Origin: Flavobacterium lindanitolerans
Lineage (GTDB): Bacteria; Bacteroidota; Bacteroidia; Flavobacteriales; Flavobacteriaceae
Direction: 5' to 3'
NCBI RefSeq assembly: GCF_002846575.1
Contig: NZ_PJND01000007.1
Span: 1,922,001-1,986,000 of the forward strand
Length of the DNA stretch: 64,000 nucleotides
Shown here: in pieces, positions 62,393 to 64,000 of the stretch
Numbering within the stretch: position 1 is the first letter of the stretch
How the letters are laid out: the number at the start of each line of letters is the position of its first letter
The notes under the pieces: generated by a model
Seen by the model: the letters and a program-made list of their open reading frames with translations, nothing else
What the model was told of the DNA's origin: nothing
Databases searched by the model: none
Position numbers and translations under genes: made by a program

Positions 62393-64000
62393 ATGAGTTC
62401 AGAAACTAAAACAAATTATCCTGCGCTGTATACGCTGATTACAGTATTTTTCTTCTGGGGATTTATTGCTGCCGGAAACAGCATTTTTATTCCTTTCTGT
62501 AAAAACTATTTTTCGTTAGACCAGTTTCAATCACAGCTGATTGATTTTGCTTTCTATACTGCATATTATCTGGGAGCGTTGCTGCTTTTTATTTTCGGAG
62601 CCGTGAACGGAAAAGACCTGGTTGGCAAATGGGGATATAAAAGAAGTATTGTTTACGGATTGCTATTTTCTGCCTTAGGAGCCGGAGCCATGATTGTTGC
62701 GGTAGAAGCGAATGTATATGCAGGAATGTTGGTAGGTTTGTTTATAGTTGCCTTAGGATTCTCATTGCAGCAAACAGCAGCAAACCCATTTGCTGTTTTA
62801 TTGGGTGACCCGAAAACGGGTACCAGCCGTCAAAACCTTGCAGGTGGTATTAACTCTTTCGGAACGACAATCGGGCCAATTGTTGTTGGTTTTGCTTTGT
62901 TTGGAACGGCAGCAGCAGTAAGTGATGAACAGATTAAAGGATTAGGTTTGGATAAAGTAATCCTGTTATATGTAGGAGTGGGAATCTTATTCTTGATAGC
63001 AGCAAGCGTTTTCTTCTTCTCGAAAAAACTTCCATCCGGAATTTCGGACGAGCCAATGGAAAAAGCAAATAAAGCGATGACTACTTTAATTGTCATGACG
63101 GGTCTTTTGGCCATAATGTTTGCGCCCGTTTTCAACAGCTATAATTCACCGGAAGCAAAAAAGATAGTTGAAATTGAAAAGTCAATCGAACCTATAACGA
63201 AAGACATCAAAAAATTAAGCGATAATCTGGTAAAGATTAAAAAAGATAAAGTGCTTACTGAAGAAGAAAAAAATACAGCTTCCGAATCAATCAAAAGCGA
63301 AATCAAAGTATTGGAATTGAGTGTTGAACCACAGCATAAAGAAATTCAGGAAATCAGACACCCGCTTGAAAAATACAGAATGTATTGGCTGTCTGGCGCT
63401 TTATTGGTAATCGTGGGCGGGCTTTTATTCGCAAACCGAAGCGCACAAAAGAAAAACGAAGGCTGGGGTGCCATGAAATACCCGCAGTTGGTTTTAGGAA
63501 TGCTGGCTATTTTCACCTATGTAGGAGTTGAGGTTGCTGTAGGAAGTAACCTGGGAGAACTATTGAAACTGCCTGAATTTGGAAGTTTCCAATCATCGGA
63601 AATCGCACCTTATATCTCAATGTACTGGGGAAGTTTGATGATTGGCCGTTGGGCAGGAGCTATCAGTGTTTTTAACCTGTCTGCAAGCAAAAGAAAACTA
63701 GCCCTTATTATTGTTCCATTGATAGCCTTTTCGGTTATTATTGGCGTAAATACATTGGCGCAGCAAGATATGACCTCACTATACTATTATGTAATCTGTG
63801 TGTTATTGCAGGTTTTGGTTTTCTTCCTAAGCAAGAACAAACCGGCCAGAACATTAATCTTATTTGGACTAATGGGTGTTACTGCCATGCTGATTGGATT
63901 GTTCTCTACGGGAACCGTTGCAATCTACGCTTTCCTTGCAGGAGGTTTGGCTTGTAGTATTATGTGGCCGTCTATCTTTACATTATCAATTACGGGTCTT
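62393..64000 (+). CDS. Sugar MFS transporter, FucP type (3' end outside the window)
   Basis: The gene is open from ATG 62393 to the window edge, 536 codons. It begins [33 protein letters not shown] and has [18 protein letters not shown] and [16 protein letters not shown], both typical of FucP-like sugar/H+ symporters. Between the sixth and seventh helices is a long hydrophilic, Lys/Glu-rich segment at about residues 250-322 that should form a coiled coil. The later helices carry [15 protein letters not shown]. It would bring the monosaccharides or disaccharides released by the locus through the inner membrane. Confidence 0.9.
   Translation, partial: MSSETKTNYPALYTLITVFFFWGFIAAGNSIFIPFCKNYFSLDQFQSQLIDFAFYTAYYLGALLLFIFGAVNGKDLVGKWGYKRSIVYGLLFSALGAGAMIVAVEANVYAGMLVGLFIVALGFSLQQTAANPFAVLLGDPKTGTSRQNLAGGINSFGTTIGPIVVGFALFGTAAAVSDEQIKGLGLDKVILLYVGVGILFLIAASVFFFSKKLPSGISDEPMEKANKAMTTLIVMTGLLAIMFAPVFNSYNSPEAKKIVEIEKSIEPITKDIKKLSDNLVKIKKDKVLTEEEKNTASESIKSEIKVLELSVEPQHKEIQEIRHPLEKYRMYWLSGALLVIVGGLLFANRSAQKKNEGWGAMKYPQLVLGMLAIFTYVGVEVAVGSNLGELLKLPEFGSFQSSEIAPYISMYWGSLMIGRWAGAISVFNLSASKRKLALIIVPLIAFSVIIGVNTLAQQDMTSLYYYVICVLLQVLVFFLSKNKPARTLILFGLMGVTAMLIGLFSTGTVAIYAFLAGGLACSIMWPSIFTLSITGL

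Overview
The window is chromosomal DNA of a Flavobacterium-like member of the Bacteroidetes (family Flavobacteriaceae). It is AT-rich, and many upstream regions carry the Bacteroidetes -7 promoter motif TAnnTTTG. Family markers include a SusC/SusD pair, a GLPGLI-family protein, BatA-type and CCC-motif membrane proteins, and the order rlmD, DUF6452, DUF6048. I see no rRNA, tRNA, insertion sequence, prophage or CRISPR array. Family names are recognised from memory and motifs, not from a database search.

Layout. 1-447: 5' part of a BatA/VWA membrane protein gene. 448-802: a gene-free stretch with a degenerate repeat pair. 803-11858: mostly housekeeping genes: lactonase, DEAD-box helicase, LolD-type ATPase, MsrA, serC-serA, and a LuxC-type acyl-CoA reductase divergent from a ferredoxin. 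12069-21139: YchF, a YihY/flavin reductase/DUF2459 operon, a transglutaminase-like secreted protein, and a type IIA topoisomerase pair, probably topoisomerase IV. 21174-24511: a di-heme cytochrome c peroxidase with an extra N-terminal domain, and a PhoX-like lipoprotein. 24682-28037: a tight six-gene minus-strand operon from murQ to terC.

28199-32206 is the most unusual part. Two adjacent small secreted paralogues with the same four-cysteine pattern are followed directly by a GLPGLI protein and a large outer-membrane barrel of the TonB-receptor class. I know of no described function for this four-gene unit. 32234-46218 returns to mixed housekeeping and hypothetical genes: ZIP transporter, methyltransferases, AraC regulator, rlmD cluster, rocD, a Smr protein, and an internally duplicated lipoprotein.

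46347 to the window end is a polysaccharide utilization locus. It holds a SusR-like membrane regulator (beta-propeller, Y_Y_Y, one membrane helix, LuxR-type HTH), SusC, SusD, a GH144-type glucoamylase-family lipoprotein, an alpha/beta-hydrolase, GH3, a terminator, an inverting-type GH97, a GH43-like enzyme with a discoidin domain, and a truncated FucP-type sugar/H+ symporter. GH144 plus GH3 points to a beta-1,2-glucan. GH97 points to alpha-glucosidic side groups or a mixed diet. Several palindromes and one strong hairpin inside the GH144 coding start look like cis-regulatory parts of this locus.
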